Shown: piece after piece, positions 1 to 8,380 of the stretch | How positions within the stretch are numbered: the first letter of the stretch is position 1 | Layout: every line of letters starts with the position of its first letter | Assembly (NCBI GenBank): GCA_013360585.1 | Contig: JABWBH010000004.1 | Span: forward strand, 1 to 49,421 | Direction: 5' to 3' | Source of the DNA: Phycisphaerae bacterium | Lineage (GTDB): Bacteria > Planctomycetota > Phycisphaerae > UBA1845 | Length of the DNA stretch: 49,421 nucleotides | Position numbers and translations under genes: made by a program | The notes under the pieces: model-generated | Told to the model about the DNA's origin: nothing | Seen by the model: only the letters and a program-made list of their open reading frames with translations | Databases searched by the model: none

Positions 1-1
1 C

Positions 2-529
2 GACTGGCTCGAGCGGCTGATCTGGGCCGACGTCTGCGAGAAGCGCGGCGTCGAGAGCATGGAGGACATCCCGTACGGCAAGTCGTACGTCTTCGCGCTG
101 ACGCAGTGGCGCGAGGTGCTGGCCGGGCTGGACGCGCTCCGCAACGAGCGCGGCATGCACGTCATCCTCATCGCGCACGCCCAGATCGAGCGCTTCGCCA
201 ACCCCGAGACGGACACGTACGACCGCTACAGCCCACGCTTGCAAAAGCAGGCCTCGGCGCTGGTCCAGGAGTGGTGCGACGAGGTGTTGTTCGCGACCTA
301 CAAGGTCCATACCAAGACCGTCAACGAGGGCTTCGACCGCAAGCGCGTGCAGGGCATCGGCACGGGCGAGCGCATCCTGCGCACCGCCGAGCGCCCGGCG
401 CACGTGGCCAAGAACCGCCTCGGCCTGCCCGAGGAAATCCCGCTCGACTTCCGCATCTACGCCGCGTTCGTGCGCGGTGAAGACCCGCTCGCAACCAACG
501 TCAACGAACCTGCTGAACAAGGAGCCTGA
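2..529 (+). CDS. Phage-type AAA ATPase (AAA_24/Sak4-like), 5' end outside window
   Basis: The reading frame is open from the left edge, so only the C-terminal ~175 residues are seen and the Walker A region is missing. The sequence VILIAHAQIERF fits the beta strand and sensor-1 region of the RecA-like ATPases that phages carry for single-strand annealing or nucleotide handling. The TGA stop lies 2 bases before the DUF669 start, so the two are co-transcribed; this ATPase-DUF669 pair is a familiar phage recombination cassette. An internal ATG at 59 is in frame but inside the conserved part, so it is probably not the start. Family assignment is inferred from the pair plus this motif, since the catalytic half cannot be seen. 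Confidence 0.7.
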   Translation, partial: DWLERLIWADVCEKRGVESMEDIPYGKSYVFALTQWREVLAGLDALRNERGMHVILIAHAQIERFANPETDTYDRYSPRLQKQASALVQEWCDEVLFATYKVHTKTVNEGFDRKRVQGIGTGERILRTAERPAHVAKNRLGLPEEIPLDFRIYAAFVRGEDPLATNVNEPAEQGA

Positions 530-531
530 AC

Positions 532-984
532 ATGGCGAATCTGAACTTCAACGCGACCGATGTGGACCCGGCCGTCGGCTACGACCCGATTCCTGCGGGC
601 AAGTACCTCGCGGCGATCACGGAGAGCGAGGAGAAGCCCACGAAGTCGGGCTCCGGAAGCTACGTGCAGCTCACGTTCCAGATCCTCGAAGGCGAATACA
701 AGGGCCGGCTCGTCTGGGCGCGGCTGAATCTCGACAACCCGAACGCGACGGCGGTGAAGATCGCGCGGGCCGAACTGTCGGCCATCTGCCGCGCGGTGGG
801 CGTCATGTCGCCGAAGGACTCCTCCGAGCTGCACAACCTGCCGCTGGTGATCAGCGTGGGCGTGAAGCCGCGCAAGGACAACGGCGAGCCGTCGAACGTC
901 ATCCGCGGCTACGAGAAGCGGGGTGCTGCGGCGAAGCCGCCGGCGGCAGCAACCGGGAACGGCAAGGCCCCGTGGCAGCGGTAA
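532..984 (+). CDS. DUF669 family phage protein (150 aa)
   Basis: Full-length small protein of the DUF669 family, found in phage recombination modules next to Sak4/AAA ATPases and thought to bind single-stranded DNA. The N-terminal part has the family pattern YDPIPAGKY followed by a beta-rich core (SYVQLTFQILEGEYKGR). The C-terminal tail is Ala/Pro/Lys rich and ends in PWQR, a natural-looking end rather than a break. AAGGAG lies 8 bases before the ATG. The gene downstream in a phage would be more replication or recombination genes; here the next DNA is a truncated IS630 element, so the cassette is an isolated remnant in this window. Confidence 0.75.
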   Translation: MANLNFNATDVDPAVGYDPIPAGKYLAAITESEEKPTKSGSGSYVQLTFQILEGEYKGRLVWARLNLDNPNATAVKIARAELSAICRAVGVMSPKDSSELHNLPLVISVGVKPRKDNGEPSNVIRGYEKRGAAAKPPAAATGNGKAPWQR

Positions 985-1696
985 GACCCGGCCTGGCTTG
1001 GCACGACAGCGCCCCGGCCACGTAGCGCTTCTGGTTTTGCCCCGGCGTCAGGACCGTCTTCTGCTGACCGCGCAGCATCCAGTCGTAACCGATCTTCGGA
1101 TTCAAATGGATGTCCACCTCGTCGGCATAGAACGCCACCTCGTCGACATAGAACGCCACCTCGTCGTTGGGCAGAGACTCGATCAGGCGGCGGATGCGGC
1201 GAAGTCGCGCTTTTTGCCTGTTTTTCGGCCACGGACACCGCAGCGTGGGCCGGGGTCGTCCACGTCGCGCGGCGATCGATTTAAGGCAACGGCTCATCGT
1301 GACTTGCGAAACCCGAACGCCGGTGATCTGTTCCATCGCCTGACACAACAGCTCCTGCGTCCATGTGGGACGAGCAAACCCATAGTCGGCCGGCGTGAGA
1401 CTCACCGCCAGGCGAAGCTGCAACAGAAAGGCTTCGCCGACGCCCGGCGGACGGTTGTCTTCGCGTCGATCGCCCAACCCGGCAAAACCCCGGACTCGAA
1501 AACGTTCGGCCACGCGGTACACAGTCGAACGCGCCACGTGCAGCGCGTCCGCCGTCTCGCTGACCGGCCGTCCCCGCGCCAGGTGCAGGATGATAGACAG
1601 TCTCGTTCGCAGGCCGGCGTCGTCCTCGCGCCGAATCCAAATCCGAAGCCGCCTCTTTTCCGATCGCGACAATTCGACAATAATCTTCCGACTCAT
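899..1696 (-). pseudogene. IS630-family transposase, C-terminus lost
   Basis: Residues 1-120 carry the two helix-turn-helix segments of IS630/Tc1-mariner transposases (GRPVSETADALHVARSTVYR and the winged linker). The first DDE acidic pair is in FYADEVDIHLNPKIGYDW. Recognisable similarity stops at KRYVAGAL (about base 1009). The remaining ~30 codons simply read the DUF669 gene backwards, so the second Asp and the final Glu of the DDE triad are absent and the protein cannot be active. The break therefore lies between the DUF669 stop (984) and about 1009. An in-frame 21-bp duplication repeats DEVAFY near the first catalytic Asp. IS630 identity is well supported; the subgroup is not determined. 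Confidence 0.8.
1114..1165. repeat. 21-bp tandem duplication inside the transposase gene
   Basis: Two full copies and a 10-base partial copy of a 21-bp unit beginning ccacctcgtcg, differing at one base (ggcat versus gacat). It keeps frame and gives DEVAFYV-DEVAFYA-DEVDIHL, whereas IS630 relatives have a single DE at this place. Probably a slippage product in an already dead gene. Confidence 0.85.
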
Positions 1697-1697
1697 C

Positions 1698-1748
1698 GGG
1701 CGTCCTTGCCAAACAGGAACCTGAGAACTCCATTGGCATCCGACGCCC
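1698..1748. repeat. Imperfect inverted repeat beside the transposase start
   Basis: Arms GGGCGTC-ctt-GCCAA (1698-1712) and TTGGC-atcc-GACGCCC (1733-1748) flank 20 bases just upstream of the transposase ATG. This could be part of the terminal region of the insertion sequence or a hairpin in the transposase leader. The element's other end is lost, so true terminal repeats cannot be assigned. Confidence 0.4.
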
Positions 1749-1796
1749 TCTTTTACAGATTACCCATCTTCGCGCCGCGCGATCGGGAATAAGGAT

Positions 1797-2885
1797 TTAG
1801 TCGAAGAACACCTTGACTTTTCTCGGGGACAGGAACACGCGCTGTCCCGTGCGCAACTCCAGCGAGCGGTAATGCTCCAGGGGAAGTTCCGCATGCACCG
1901 GTTCGCCCGACTCGCTCAGCAGCGACACCTTGACCACCGGACCGGCGGCATTGACGTGGATCACCACCGCCTCCATCGCCGGCCGACCGTTGCGGTACAC
2001 GGCGATGTCCCACTCATGCGGACGGATGAACACCTTCGCCGGTTTCGCCTCGTCATCGAGCGGCTCCACTTCGCTTGACCGCGTCGCCGTCCCCGCCTCG
2101 CCGTGCTCGACCGCCACGTCGCCGAACACGGCCTTTCCGCCCTCCACCCGACCGTGGAACACGTTCACGTTGCCCAGGAAGTGCATGACGAATTCGTTCG
2201 CCGGGTGATGAAACACCTCCTCGGGGGTGCCGATCTGCTCGATCCGCCCGCCACTCATCACGACCACCCGGTCCGCCACCTCCAGCGCTTCCTCCTGATC
2301 GTGTGTGACGAAGACGCTGGTCACGTGAATTTCGTCATGCAGCCGCCGCAGCCACGATCGCAGTTCCTGCCGGACTCGCGCGTCCAGCGCCCCGAACGGC
2401 TCGTCCAGCAGCAGCACCTTCGGCTCCACCGCCAGCGCCCGCGCCAGCGCCACGCGCTGACGCTGCCCGCCGGAAAGCTGACCTGGATAGCGCTTGCCGA
2501 GATGCTCAAGCTGCACCAGCTTCAGCAGCTTCATCACCCGTTCGCGGATCTCCTCCCGGCTCGGCCGAAGCCTCCGCGGACGCACGCGCAGCCCGAACGC
2601 CACGTTCTCGAACACGCTCATGTGCCGGAACAGCGCGTAATGCTGAAAGACGAATCCGACGCCGCGCTCCCGAACGTGACGCGTGGTTGCGTCTTCTCCG
2701 TCGAAGAGGATCGACCCATCATCGGCCGACTCCAGCCCCGCGATGACCCGCAGCAGCGTCGTCTTCCCCGATCCCGACGGCCCCAACAGCGCCACCAGTT
2801 CGCCCGACGGAACCGTCAAGTCGATCTGATCCAGCGCCTTGAAGTCGCCGAAGACCTTCGTGACTCCCTGAATCTCGATGCTCAT
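1797..2885 (-). CDS. cysA: Sulfate/thiosulfate ABC transporter ATPase CysA
   Basis: ATP-hydrolysing subunit that drives sulfate import through CysT/CysW. In the 362-aa form, Walker A GPSGSGKT is at residues 35-42, the Q-loop Gln at 81, the signature LSGGQ at 137-141, Walker B LLLDEP around 158-163 and the switch His at 195. A C-terminal TOBE-like regulatory domain ([11 protein letters not shown]) follows, as in the CysA family. The open frame extends to 3026, but the family starts at MSIEIQ, so the ATG at 2885 is chosen; the extra 47 residues upstream look noncoding. It is the last gene of the sbp-cysT-cysW-cysA operon, 222 bases after cysW. Confidence 0.93.
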   Translation of the reverse strand: MSIEIQGVTKVFGDFKALDQIDLTVPSGELVALLGPSGSGKTTLLRVIAGLESADDGSILFDGEDATTRHVRERGVGFVFQHYALFRHMSVFENVAFGLRVRPRRLRPSREEIRERVMKLLKLVQLEHLGKRYPGQLSGGQRQRVALARALAVEPKVLLLDEPFGALDARVRQELRSWLRRLHDEIHVTSVFVTHDQEEALEVADRVVVMSGGRIEQIGTPEEVFHHPANEFVMHFLGNVNVFHGRVEGGKAVFGDVAVEHGEAGTATRSSEVEPLDDEAKPAKVFIRPHEWDIAVYRNGRPAMEAVVIHVNAAGPVVKVSLLSESGEPVHAELPLEHYRSLELRTGQRVFLSPRKVKVFFD

Positions 2886-3107
2886 GTGTGCTCTGCTCGC
2901 TTTCGCCCGATCCGGGCCCTGTCTCAGCGTCCTGCCTTTCTCTTCCTTGTTGATGTCCTCGGTCCTGTCTCTGCGTGATCCCGCCGCCTTCGCCGCGAAA
3001 CTCCGCGGACGGCACGAGCGAGCCAAACCAGGATGCCCCCTGCTTTCGGTCCCGCATCACCCGTACCGTCCGCGGAATCCCGCGGTGGAGAACGTGATCC
3101 GGCGGTA

Positions 3108-4016
3108 TCATGCCGTCGCCGCTGCGCCGACCGTCTCGTCCACGGCCTGCGCATGCGAGCGCGCGGCACGCCACTCGATCCCGTGCTTCACCACCAGCGT
3201 CAGCAGCGCCATCAGCACCAGCAGCGACGCCATCGCAAATGCCGGAACAAACTTGTATTCGTTGTAGAGAATCTCGATCTGAAGCGGCATCGTGTTCGTC
3301 ACGCCCTGGATGTGACCCGACACCACCGACACCGCGCCGAACTCGCCCAGGGCCCGCGCGTTGCACAGAATCACACCGTAGATCAGACCCCACTTGATGT
3401 TCGGAATCGTCACGCGGAAGAACGCCTGCCACCCGCTCGCTCCGAGCGACAACGCCGCTTCCTCCTCCTCACGCCCCTGCGACTGCATCAGCGGAATCAG
3501 CTCCCGCGCCACGAAGGGAACCGTCACGAACACCGTCGCCAGCACGATCCCCGGCACCGCGAAAATGATCTTGATGTCCCGAGCCGCCAACCACGATCCC
3601 AGCCACCCGTGCGCCCCGAACAGCAGCACGAACAACATCCCCGCGATGATCGGCGACACCGAAAAGGGAAGGTCGATCAGCGTGATCAGCAGGTCTTTCC
3701 CGCGGAACTCAAACTTCGAGATCGCCCACGCCGCCGCCACGCCGAACACGATGTTCAGCGGCACGCTCACCGCCGCCGCCAGCAGCGTCAACTTGATCGC
3801 CGACCACGACTCCGACTCCGCGATCGCCGCCGCAAACCCCGACCATCCCTTCGAGAACGCCGTCGCAAACACGATCACCAGCGGCAGGATCAGCATCACC
3901 GCCAGAAACACGACCGCCACGACCGTCAAACTCCAGCGCATCCACCACGGATCGCGCGTCCCGACGCGCCCGCCCGCCTTGTTCGTCCCCCCGAAATGTC
4001 CCGCTGCCCCCGCCAC
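3108..4016 (-). CDS. cysW: Sulfate ABC transporter permease CysW
   Basis: One of the two membrane permeases of the sulfate importer; about six membrane spans, with the ATPase-coupling EAA loop at [26 protein letters not shown] and the CysW-type [14 protein letters not shown]. The frame is open to an upstream start at 4097, but residues there ([14 protein letters not shown]) are the translation of a dispersed repeat at 4028-4067. A GTG at 4016 with AAGGGGGA five bases upstream gives a 302-aa protein of normal length and is preferred. It lies between cysT and cysA in the standard order. Confidence 0.9.
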   Translation of the reverse strand: MAGAAGHFGGTNKAGGRVGTRDPWWMRWSLTVVAVVFLAVMLILPLVIVFATAFSKGWSGFAAAIAESESWSAIKLTLLAAAVSVPLNIVFGVAAAWAISKFEFRGKDLLITLIDLPFSVSPIIAGMLFVLLFGAHGWLGSWLAARDIKIIFAVPGIVLATVFVTVPFVARELIPLMQSQGREEEEAALSLGASGWQAFFRVTIPNIKWGLIYGVILCNARALGEFGAVSVVSGHIQGVTNTMPLQIEILYNEYKFVPAFAMASLLVLMALLTLVVKHGIEWRAARSHAQAVDETVGAAATA

Positions 4017-4027
4017 TGGATCCCCCT

Positions 4028-4067
4028 TCTTACCGAACCGCGCCTGCAAGGAGGCACGCTTCAGCCC
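4028..4067. repeat. Dispersed repeat family 2, copy in the cysT-cysW gap
   Basis: Sequence of the form cTTACCGAACCGCGCCTGcaAGGAGGCACGCTTCAgccc (read here in two pieces: TTACCGAACCGCGCC and AGGAGGCACGCTTCA). Related copies occur at 15187, 21271, 21960 and 30428, with consensus TACCGAGCCGCGCC followed by AGGAAGCG. This copy abuts the ribosome binding site of cysW and is read through by the longer cysW frame. Confidence 0.6.
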
Positions 4068-4163
4068 ACCATCGCCCGCCGCACGCCGCTCCTTCACGGC
4101 GCCCGTAACGATCGCGCCGTCACAGTCGCGCCGCGGTCAAGGCGCTGGATCGAAAGAGCGGCG

Positions 4164-4991
4164 TTACACCGCCCCCCGACGACTCCACGTCTGCAACACG
4201 TTGATCACGAAGATCATCCCGAACGACATCCCCAGCATCACCACCGCGATCGCCGTCGCCCCCGCGTAGTCGAACTCCTCCAGCCGGGTCAGAATCAGCA
4301 GCGACGCGATCTCCGTGCGACCCGGCATGTTCCCCGAGATGAACACGATCGAACCGAACTCCCCCAGACTCCGCCCGAACGCCAGGGCCAACCCCGTCAA
4401 CAGCGACGGCAGCACCGACGGAAACACCACCCGACGCAGCGTCTGCCATCGTCGGGCGCCCAGGCTCGCTGACGCCTCCTCGACTTCCTGATCGAGATCC
4501 GCAAGCACCGGTTGCACGGTGCGCACGACGAAAGGCAGACTCACGAACACCATCGCAATCACGACGCCGAGCGGCGCATACGCCGCCTGAACGCCGGCTT
4601 TTTGCAACATGCCCCCCAACCAGCCGCCGGGCGCGTAAAGCGCACACAACGAGATACCCGCCACGGCGGTGGGGAGGGCAAAAGGAAGATCCACGAGGGC
4701 ATCGAGGATCGCGCGCCCCGGAAACCGATATCGCACCAGCACCCACGCCACGATCAGACCGAAAACCGAATTCACCAGCGCCGCCAGAAACGACGCGCCG
4801 ATCGTCAGCTTGTACGCAAACAACGCCCGCTCGCTGGTCACGGTCGTCCAGAACTGCGCCCACGTCAGCGACGACGTTCTTAGAAACAGCGTTGCCAGCG
4901 GAATCAGCACGACGAGTCCGAGGTACGTCAACGTGTACCCGCACGTCAGCCCGAACCCCGGTAGCACACGATGTCGCTTACCTCTCACCAC
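4164..4991 (-). CDS. cysT: Sulfate ABC transporter permease CysT (CysU)
   Basis: First permease of the sulfate importer, 275 aa with about six membrane spans. The segment LDALVDLPFALPTAVAG is typical of CysT, and EEASASLGARRWQTLRRVVF is the EAA coupling loop. RSLGEFGSIVFISGNMPGRTE is also the family sequence. The start is GTG at 4991 or the adjacent GTG at 4988. It follows sbp by 55 bases and precedes cysW. Together with CysW it forms the transmembrane channel. Confidence 0.92.
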   Translation of the reverse strand: MVRGKRHRVLPGFGLTCGYTLTYLGLVVLIPLATLFLRTSSLTWAQFWTTVTSERALFAYKLTIGASFLAALVNSVFGLIVAWVLVRYRFPGRAILDALVDLPFALPTAVAGISLCALYAPGGWLGGMLQKAGVQAAYAPLGVVIAMVFVSLPFVVRTVQPVLADLDQEVEEASASLGARRWQTLRRVVFPSVLPSLLTGLALAFGRSLGEFGSIVFISGNMPGRTEIASLLILTRLEEFDYAGATAIAVVMLGMSFGMIFVINVLQTWSRRGAV

Positions 4992-5025
4992 GACTTCCCA
5001 CCTGTCGTCTGTTGCTTGCTATCTC

Positions 5026-5048
5026 CGTCCCTTTGTCCCCTTGTCCCT
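5026..5048. repeat. Short TTGTCCC-type tandem repeat overlapping the sbp stop
   Basis: Three units of gtccct(t/t)t-like sequence: GTCCCTTTGTCCCCTTGTCCC. A similar string, CTGTCCCTCTGTCCCTCTG, is at 11756-11780 in the flhB-flhA gap. Both lie in gaps between co-directional genes. Confidence 0.5.
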
Positions 5049-6066
5049 ATCTCTTATAAATCTGGTCAAACACTCCGCCCTCTGCGAAGTGCGTCTTGTG
5101 CGCCTTCTGCCAGCCTCCGAACATTGTGTCGATCGTGAACAATTCGATCTTCGGGAACTGAGACTCCACTTTCGCAAGCACTTCGGTGTTGCGAGGGCGG
5201 TAGAAGTGCTTCGCCGCCAGTTCCTGACCCGCGTCGCTGTAGAGGTACTCGAGGTAGGCTTGTGCGACCTCACGAGTGCCGTGCTTGTCCGCAAACTTGT
5301 CGACCAGCGTCACCGGCGGCTCCGCCAGAATGCTCAGTGACGGCGCCACGATCTCAAACTGGTCCGTCCCGAATTCCTTCAGCACGAGCAACGCCTCGTT
5401 CTCCCACGACAGGAGCACGTCGCCGATGCCCCGCTGAGCGAAGGTCGTCGTCGATCCCCGCGCCCCCGTGTCGAGCACGGGCACGTTCTTGAACATCGCC
5501 GCGACGAACTCGCGGGCCTTGCCTTCGTTATTGTTGTTGTGACGCAGCGCGTACCCCCACGCCGCGAGGTAGTTCCACCGCGCCCCGCCCGACGTCTTCG
5601 GGTTGGGGGTGATCACCGAAACGCCGGGCTTGATCAGATCGTTCCAGTCCTTGACACCCTTCGGATTGCCCTTGCGGACAAGGAAGACAATCGTCGAGGT
5701 ATACGGACAACTGTTGTGCGGCAGACGGTTCTGCCAGTCCGGCGGCAGCAGCTTCGCCATCTCGCTGATCGCGTCGATGTCGTACGCCAGCGCCAGCGTC
5801 ACCACATCGGCCTCGAGACCGTCGATCACGGCCCGCGCCTGCTTCCCGGCGCCGCCGTGCGACTGCCGGATCTCCACGGTCTTTCCGGTCTTGCCCTTCC
5901 AGTACTCGGCGAAGCGCTGGTTGTACTCATCGTAGAACTCCCGCGTCGGGTCGTACGAAACGTTCAACAGCGTCGCCGTCTGCCCCTGCGCAACGCCGCT
6001 GCCGGAAATCACCAGCGCCGCAATCCCCGAAAGCACGATCCCCCGCGCAAGACTGTGTCGAATCAT
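5047..6066 (-). CDS. sbp: Periplasmic sulfate-binding protein
   Basis: 339-aa substrate-binding protein that captures sulfate for the CysTWA importer. A signal peptide covers about residues 1-28 (hydrophobic run ending near VAQGQ). The mature part starts with [17 protein letters not shown] and contains [17 protein letters not shown] and [14 protein letters not shown], the diagnostic Sbp/CysP sequences whose backbone and Ser/Gly residues bind the anion. AAGGGAG precedes the ATG by 8 bases. First structural gene of the operon; 264 bases separate it from the RHH regulator gene, and that leader contains two GC-rich hairpins. Confidence 0.95.
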   Translation of the reverse strand: MIRHSLARGIVLSGIAALVISGSGVAQGQTATLLNVSYDPTREFYDEYNQRFAEYWKGKTGKTVEIRQSHGGAGKQARAVIDGLEADVVTLALAYDIDAISEMAKLLPPDWQNRLPHNSCPYTSTIVFLVRKGNPKGVKDWNDLIKPGVSVITPNPKTSGGARWNYLAAWGYALRHNNNNEGKAREFVAAMFKNVPVLDTGARGSTTTFAQRGIGDVLLSWENEALLVLKEFGTDQFEIVAPSLSILAEPPVTLVDKFADKHGTREVAQAYLEYLYSDAGQELAAKHFYRPRNTEVLAKVESQFPKIELFTIDTMFGGWQKAHKTHFAEGGVFDQIYKR

Positions 6067-6136
6067 GTTGGCTCCCTTTCACCCATCTCGAAGGCGATTG
6101 CTTTGTTCGCTCAGGCCGCGGTTTTCAGAAAAGGCA

Positions 6137-6231
6137 ACCCCGGTCCACGCAAACCGGGGTCGCTCAGGAGGTGAGAAGGTCTCGCCCCTTCACAGGCGTC
6201 CCCTGCGCCCGCCGCTCGACCGCGGCGCGCA
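6137..6231 (-). promoter_or_regulatory. Two GC-rich hairpins in the sbp leader
   Basis: Between the RHH gene and sbp the leader holds a perfect 8-bp hairpin (ACCCCGGT at 6137-6144, ACCGGGGT at 6153-6160, 8-nt loop). On the minus strand this is followed by TTGCCTTTTCTG. There is also a second stem of about ten pairs with a 2-nt bulge (6204-6231, TGCGCCCGCCGC against GCGGCGCGCA). The T-rich run after the first could make it a weak terminator or attenuator lowering or timing sbp expression. No known riboswitch consensus was recognised. Confidence 0.4.
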
Positions 6232-6330
6232 CCTTCAGCGCACCCGCGACGGCGGTTCTTTACGGAAAATCCCTGCGACTTCGGCAGAAGTGTGACGCGC
6301 CGCCCGCGGCGGCGGTTTTACGAAGCCTTG

Positions 6331-6552
6331 CTACTCGATGTACCCCAGCGCCCGAAGACGCTGACGCACCAGTTCGACTTCGCGCGGCGTAAATCCGGTG
6401 TTGCCTTCCTCCAGCTTCCCCCCCGCAGCCACGTCCCGAAGAACGTAGACCGCGAACTCGGTCACGCTGCGGAAGCCCGTGCCCTCGATCACCGTCTTCA
6501 GCCGATCGTACAATTCCCCCGGAATCTTCAGTGTGACGGCTCGCTTGGCCAC
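6331..6552 (-). CDS. Ribbon-helix-helix (CopG-like) regulator
   Basis: 73-aa protein. Residues 1-45 form a CopG/Arc-type RHH domain: the beta strand AKRAVTLKIPGELYDRL, then helix, GFRSVTEFAVYVLRDV. The C-terminus FTPREVELVRQRLRALGYIE is a short conserved-looking tail after the DNA-binding fold. Start is GTG at 6552. It lies directly upstream of sbp in the same direction, and a long palindrome over its promoter (6584-6619) is a natural self-operator. Inferred role: autoregulator of this operon, possibly controlling sulfate uptake. A toxin partner, which would suggest an antitoxin, is not visible. Confidence 0.8.
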   Translation of the reverse strand: MAKRAVTLKIPGELYDRLKTVIEGTGFRSVTEFAVYVLRDVAAGGKLEEGNTGFTPREVELVRQRLRALGYIE

Positions 6553-6583
6553 GGTTCGCTCAACCCTTCAAGTCCGCCACGAC

Positions 6584-6622
6584 ACTCTGATAGGAGTATA
6601 ACAACACTCCTAATAGAGTCAA
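6584..6622 (-). promoter_or_regulatory. Sigma-70-like promoter overlapped by a 36-bp palindrome (candidate RHH operator)
   Basis: On the minus strand TTGACT (6622-6617), 16 bases, TATACT (6600-6595): five of six matches in each box. The same DNA holds an inverted repeat with arms ACTCTGATAGGAGT (6584-6597) and ACTCCTAATAGAGT (6606-6619), 12 of 14 positions complementary, 8-base spacer. A protein bound here would cover both promoter boxes. The RHH gene starts 43 bases downstream of the -10 box. Confidence 0.65.
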
Positions 6623-7134
6623 CATGGCGAACGAAAAAACACCTTATTTAGGTCTGATAACCAGAAACCCCCTACGATTGCTCTCTCCTGAATTCCACGG
6701 CGTTCCGCTTACGGGCGCCGAGTTCGCAAAAGCTTACGATCATGCCAGACCTCTCCGCGAGGGGTTCTGCCTCGCCGAGGCCGCCGAACTTCTCGCGCCC
6801 CTGAGATGCGTCCAGGAATCTCCGCCTTGGACGAGCAATATTCAAGATCCTTCGCCTCAGAGTATCCGCCAGGTCTCGTTGCCACCTAGCGGGCCGCTGA
6901 AAAAGGGTAAGCACCTCCCTCCGGGAGGCAAATTTCATCGGAAAAACCGGCATCACAAAAACCGATCCGGGTTCTTCAACGGGCTGTCAGGAGCCCCTTA
7001 CACATACCCTCGCAACCCTGGATCGGCATTTGACGCGCGGAACGTTGTTCGTTGCCCGGATCGCTTCGCAGGAACCAGGACGTTGCCGAACGCCGCCGCC
7101 TGAGGTTTCCGGTTCACGGGAGCGGACACCACGG
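6623..7134 (-). other. 512-bp gap between fliA and the sulfate operon promoter, with a candidate terminator
   Basis: No convincing gene is present: the open frames have odd composition and no family features. On the minus strand, 200 bases after the fliA stop, a hairpin CCTCCC-GGA-GGGAGG (6928-6914) is followed nine bases later by five T (6904-6900). It is the best candidate for the end of the flagellar transcript, though the distance from stem to T run makes it a weak intrinsic terminator. Confidence 0.35.
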
Positions 7135-7920
7135 TCACGCGCCCGCCAGGAGATCCCGTTGCCGGAACGTGAGGTGCTCCTTCAAACGTTCCATCACCGC
7201 CGTGTGAAGCTGCGAGACGCGGCTCTCGGAAAGATCGAGCGTCGATCCGATCTCCTTCATCGTGAGATCTTCGTAGTAATAAAGGAGAATGACGAGACGC
7301 TCTGCCCGGTTCAGCCCCCGAGTCACCACGTCCTTGACATCATCCTTCAGAAGCTCGACGACAGGATCCACGCCGTTGCGGTCCGGGAGGATATCAATCC
7401 CCTCCAGGTCGCGGCTGGAGTTGGAGTCGAGCACCTGCCGCGACAGAGAGTTGACCGCCACCGTCGCCGCATCCCTCAGCAGTCGCGTGAGCGCCTCTTC
7501 CGATAGACGCAACCGCCGCGCGAGTTCCCCCCGCGACGGCGAACGCCCCAGCTCCGCCTCCAACTCTCGGGACGCGGTATCCACCACCTGGGCCCGGCTT
7601 CGCACCAGGCGCGGAACCCAGTCCATCGCCCGCAGTTCATCCAGAATCGCGCCGCGCACACGCTGCGTGCAATACGTCTCGAACTTGATGCCGCGGGAAA
7701 GGTCGAACGCGTCGATCGCGTCCATCAGACCGAACGTGCCGGCTGAGACAAGGTCTTCAACGTCCACCTCGTGCGGCAGCCGCGAGGCGATCCGCTCCGC
7801 GTTGAAGCGGACGACATGCATGTACCGCTCCACGAGACGGTTGCGAACCTCCGGGCTGTTCGTGCGCTTTAACTCCGCCCACAGCTCGCGGACCTCCGCC
7901 TGCACCTGGGTCATCGGCAT
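7135..7920 (-). CDS. fliA: Flagellar sigma factor FliA (sigma-28)
   Basis: 261-aa sigma-70-type factor of the FliA/WhiG class, directing RNA polymerase to late flagellar and chemotaxis promoters. Region 2 is seen in LVSAGTFGLMDAIDAFDLSR and KFETYCTQRVRGAILDELR. Region 3 is ELGRSPSRGELARRLRLSEE, and region 4 has the -35-binding helix-turn-helix LTMKEIGSTLDLSESRVSQL. AGGAGG lies 7 bases before the ATG at 7920; a GTG at 7926 is too close to that site. It is the last gene of the flagellar cluster, behind flhG and a small membrane protein. No FlgM anti-sigma gene is seen in the window. Confidence 0.93.
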   Translation of the reverse strand: MPMTQVQAEVRELWAELKRTNSPEVRNRLVERYMHVVRFNAERIASRLPHEVDVEDLVSAGTFGLMDAIDAFDLSRGIKFETYCTQRVRGAILDELRAMDWVPRLVRSRAQVVDTASRELEAELGRSPSRGELARRLRLSEEALTRLLRDAATVAVNSLSRQVLDSNSSRDLEGIDILPDRNGVDPVVELLKDDVKDVVTRGLNRAERLVILLYYYEDLTMKEIGSTLDLSESRVSQLHTAVMERLKEHLTFRQRDLLAGA

Positions 7921-8001
7921 GTTCACTCCTCCTTGAGTTCACCCGCCGCGGAGCTGGATTCGCGCCGCCGCTGGTGATCCGTACATCCCGGTTCGGAACG
8001 T

Positions 8002-8304
8002 TCAGGAACGCTGCGGGGCAGATCCTGCCCCCTTCGTCGCAGCCGCATCCCTCGAAGCGGGCGCGTCCTCTGCGCTTCCGGATTCGCCCGGCCCCTCCAC
8101 GACGCTGCGCCGTCCCCGGACGTGCTCTTCGACCATCAGTTCGACCGCCCCGCCCAGCAACCGCCCGATCGCAAAGAAAACGACCAGCGCCAGCAGCGAA
8201 CGCGACAGCGTCACCTCGATCGGGTTATGCACGACGATCCCCGCGATTCCCGCCACGGCGAACGCCAGCAATCCCAGACCCGCGCCGAGGAACCGCGAGA
8301 CCAT
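8002..8304 (-). CDS. Small two-span membrane protein between flhG and fliA
   Basis: 100 aa, not recognised. Two hydrophobic segments (about residues 5-27, FLGAGLGLLAFAVAGIAGIVV, and 32-53, TLSRSLLALVVFFAIGRLLGG) are followed by EHVRGRR and a disordered acidic/Ala-rich tail. Same strand and tight spacing (76 bases after flhG, 81 before fliA) place it in the flagellar transcript. The position suggests a role in flagellar biogenesis or export in this lineage, but nothing in the sequence gives a function. Confidence 0.65.
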   Translation of the reverse strand: MVSRFLGAGLGLLAFAVAGIAGIVVHNPIEVTLSRSLLALVVFFAIGRLLGGAVELMVEEHVRGRRSVVEGPGESGSAEDAPASRDAAATKGAGSAPQRS

Positions 8305-8380
8305 CCCTGCCCCCCGTTGCCCCTACACCGGACGAAGCGACGCGCACCGCGCGCTTCGCCCACGAGCCCCCTCCCCGCGC

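Noticed and set aside
2719-3432. 237-aa frame opposite to cysA/cysW
   Set aside because: Antisense shadow of GC-rich codons without domain features, like most long frames on the strand opposite the real genes.
6624-7103. 159-aa open frame rightward from the RHH operator
   Set aside because: Poor composition for a gene (many His/Pro/Arg patches), no family features, and its start lies next to the operator by chance; region is better read as noncoding.
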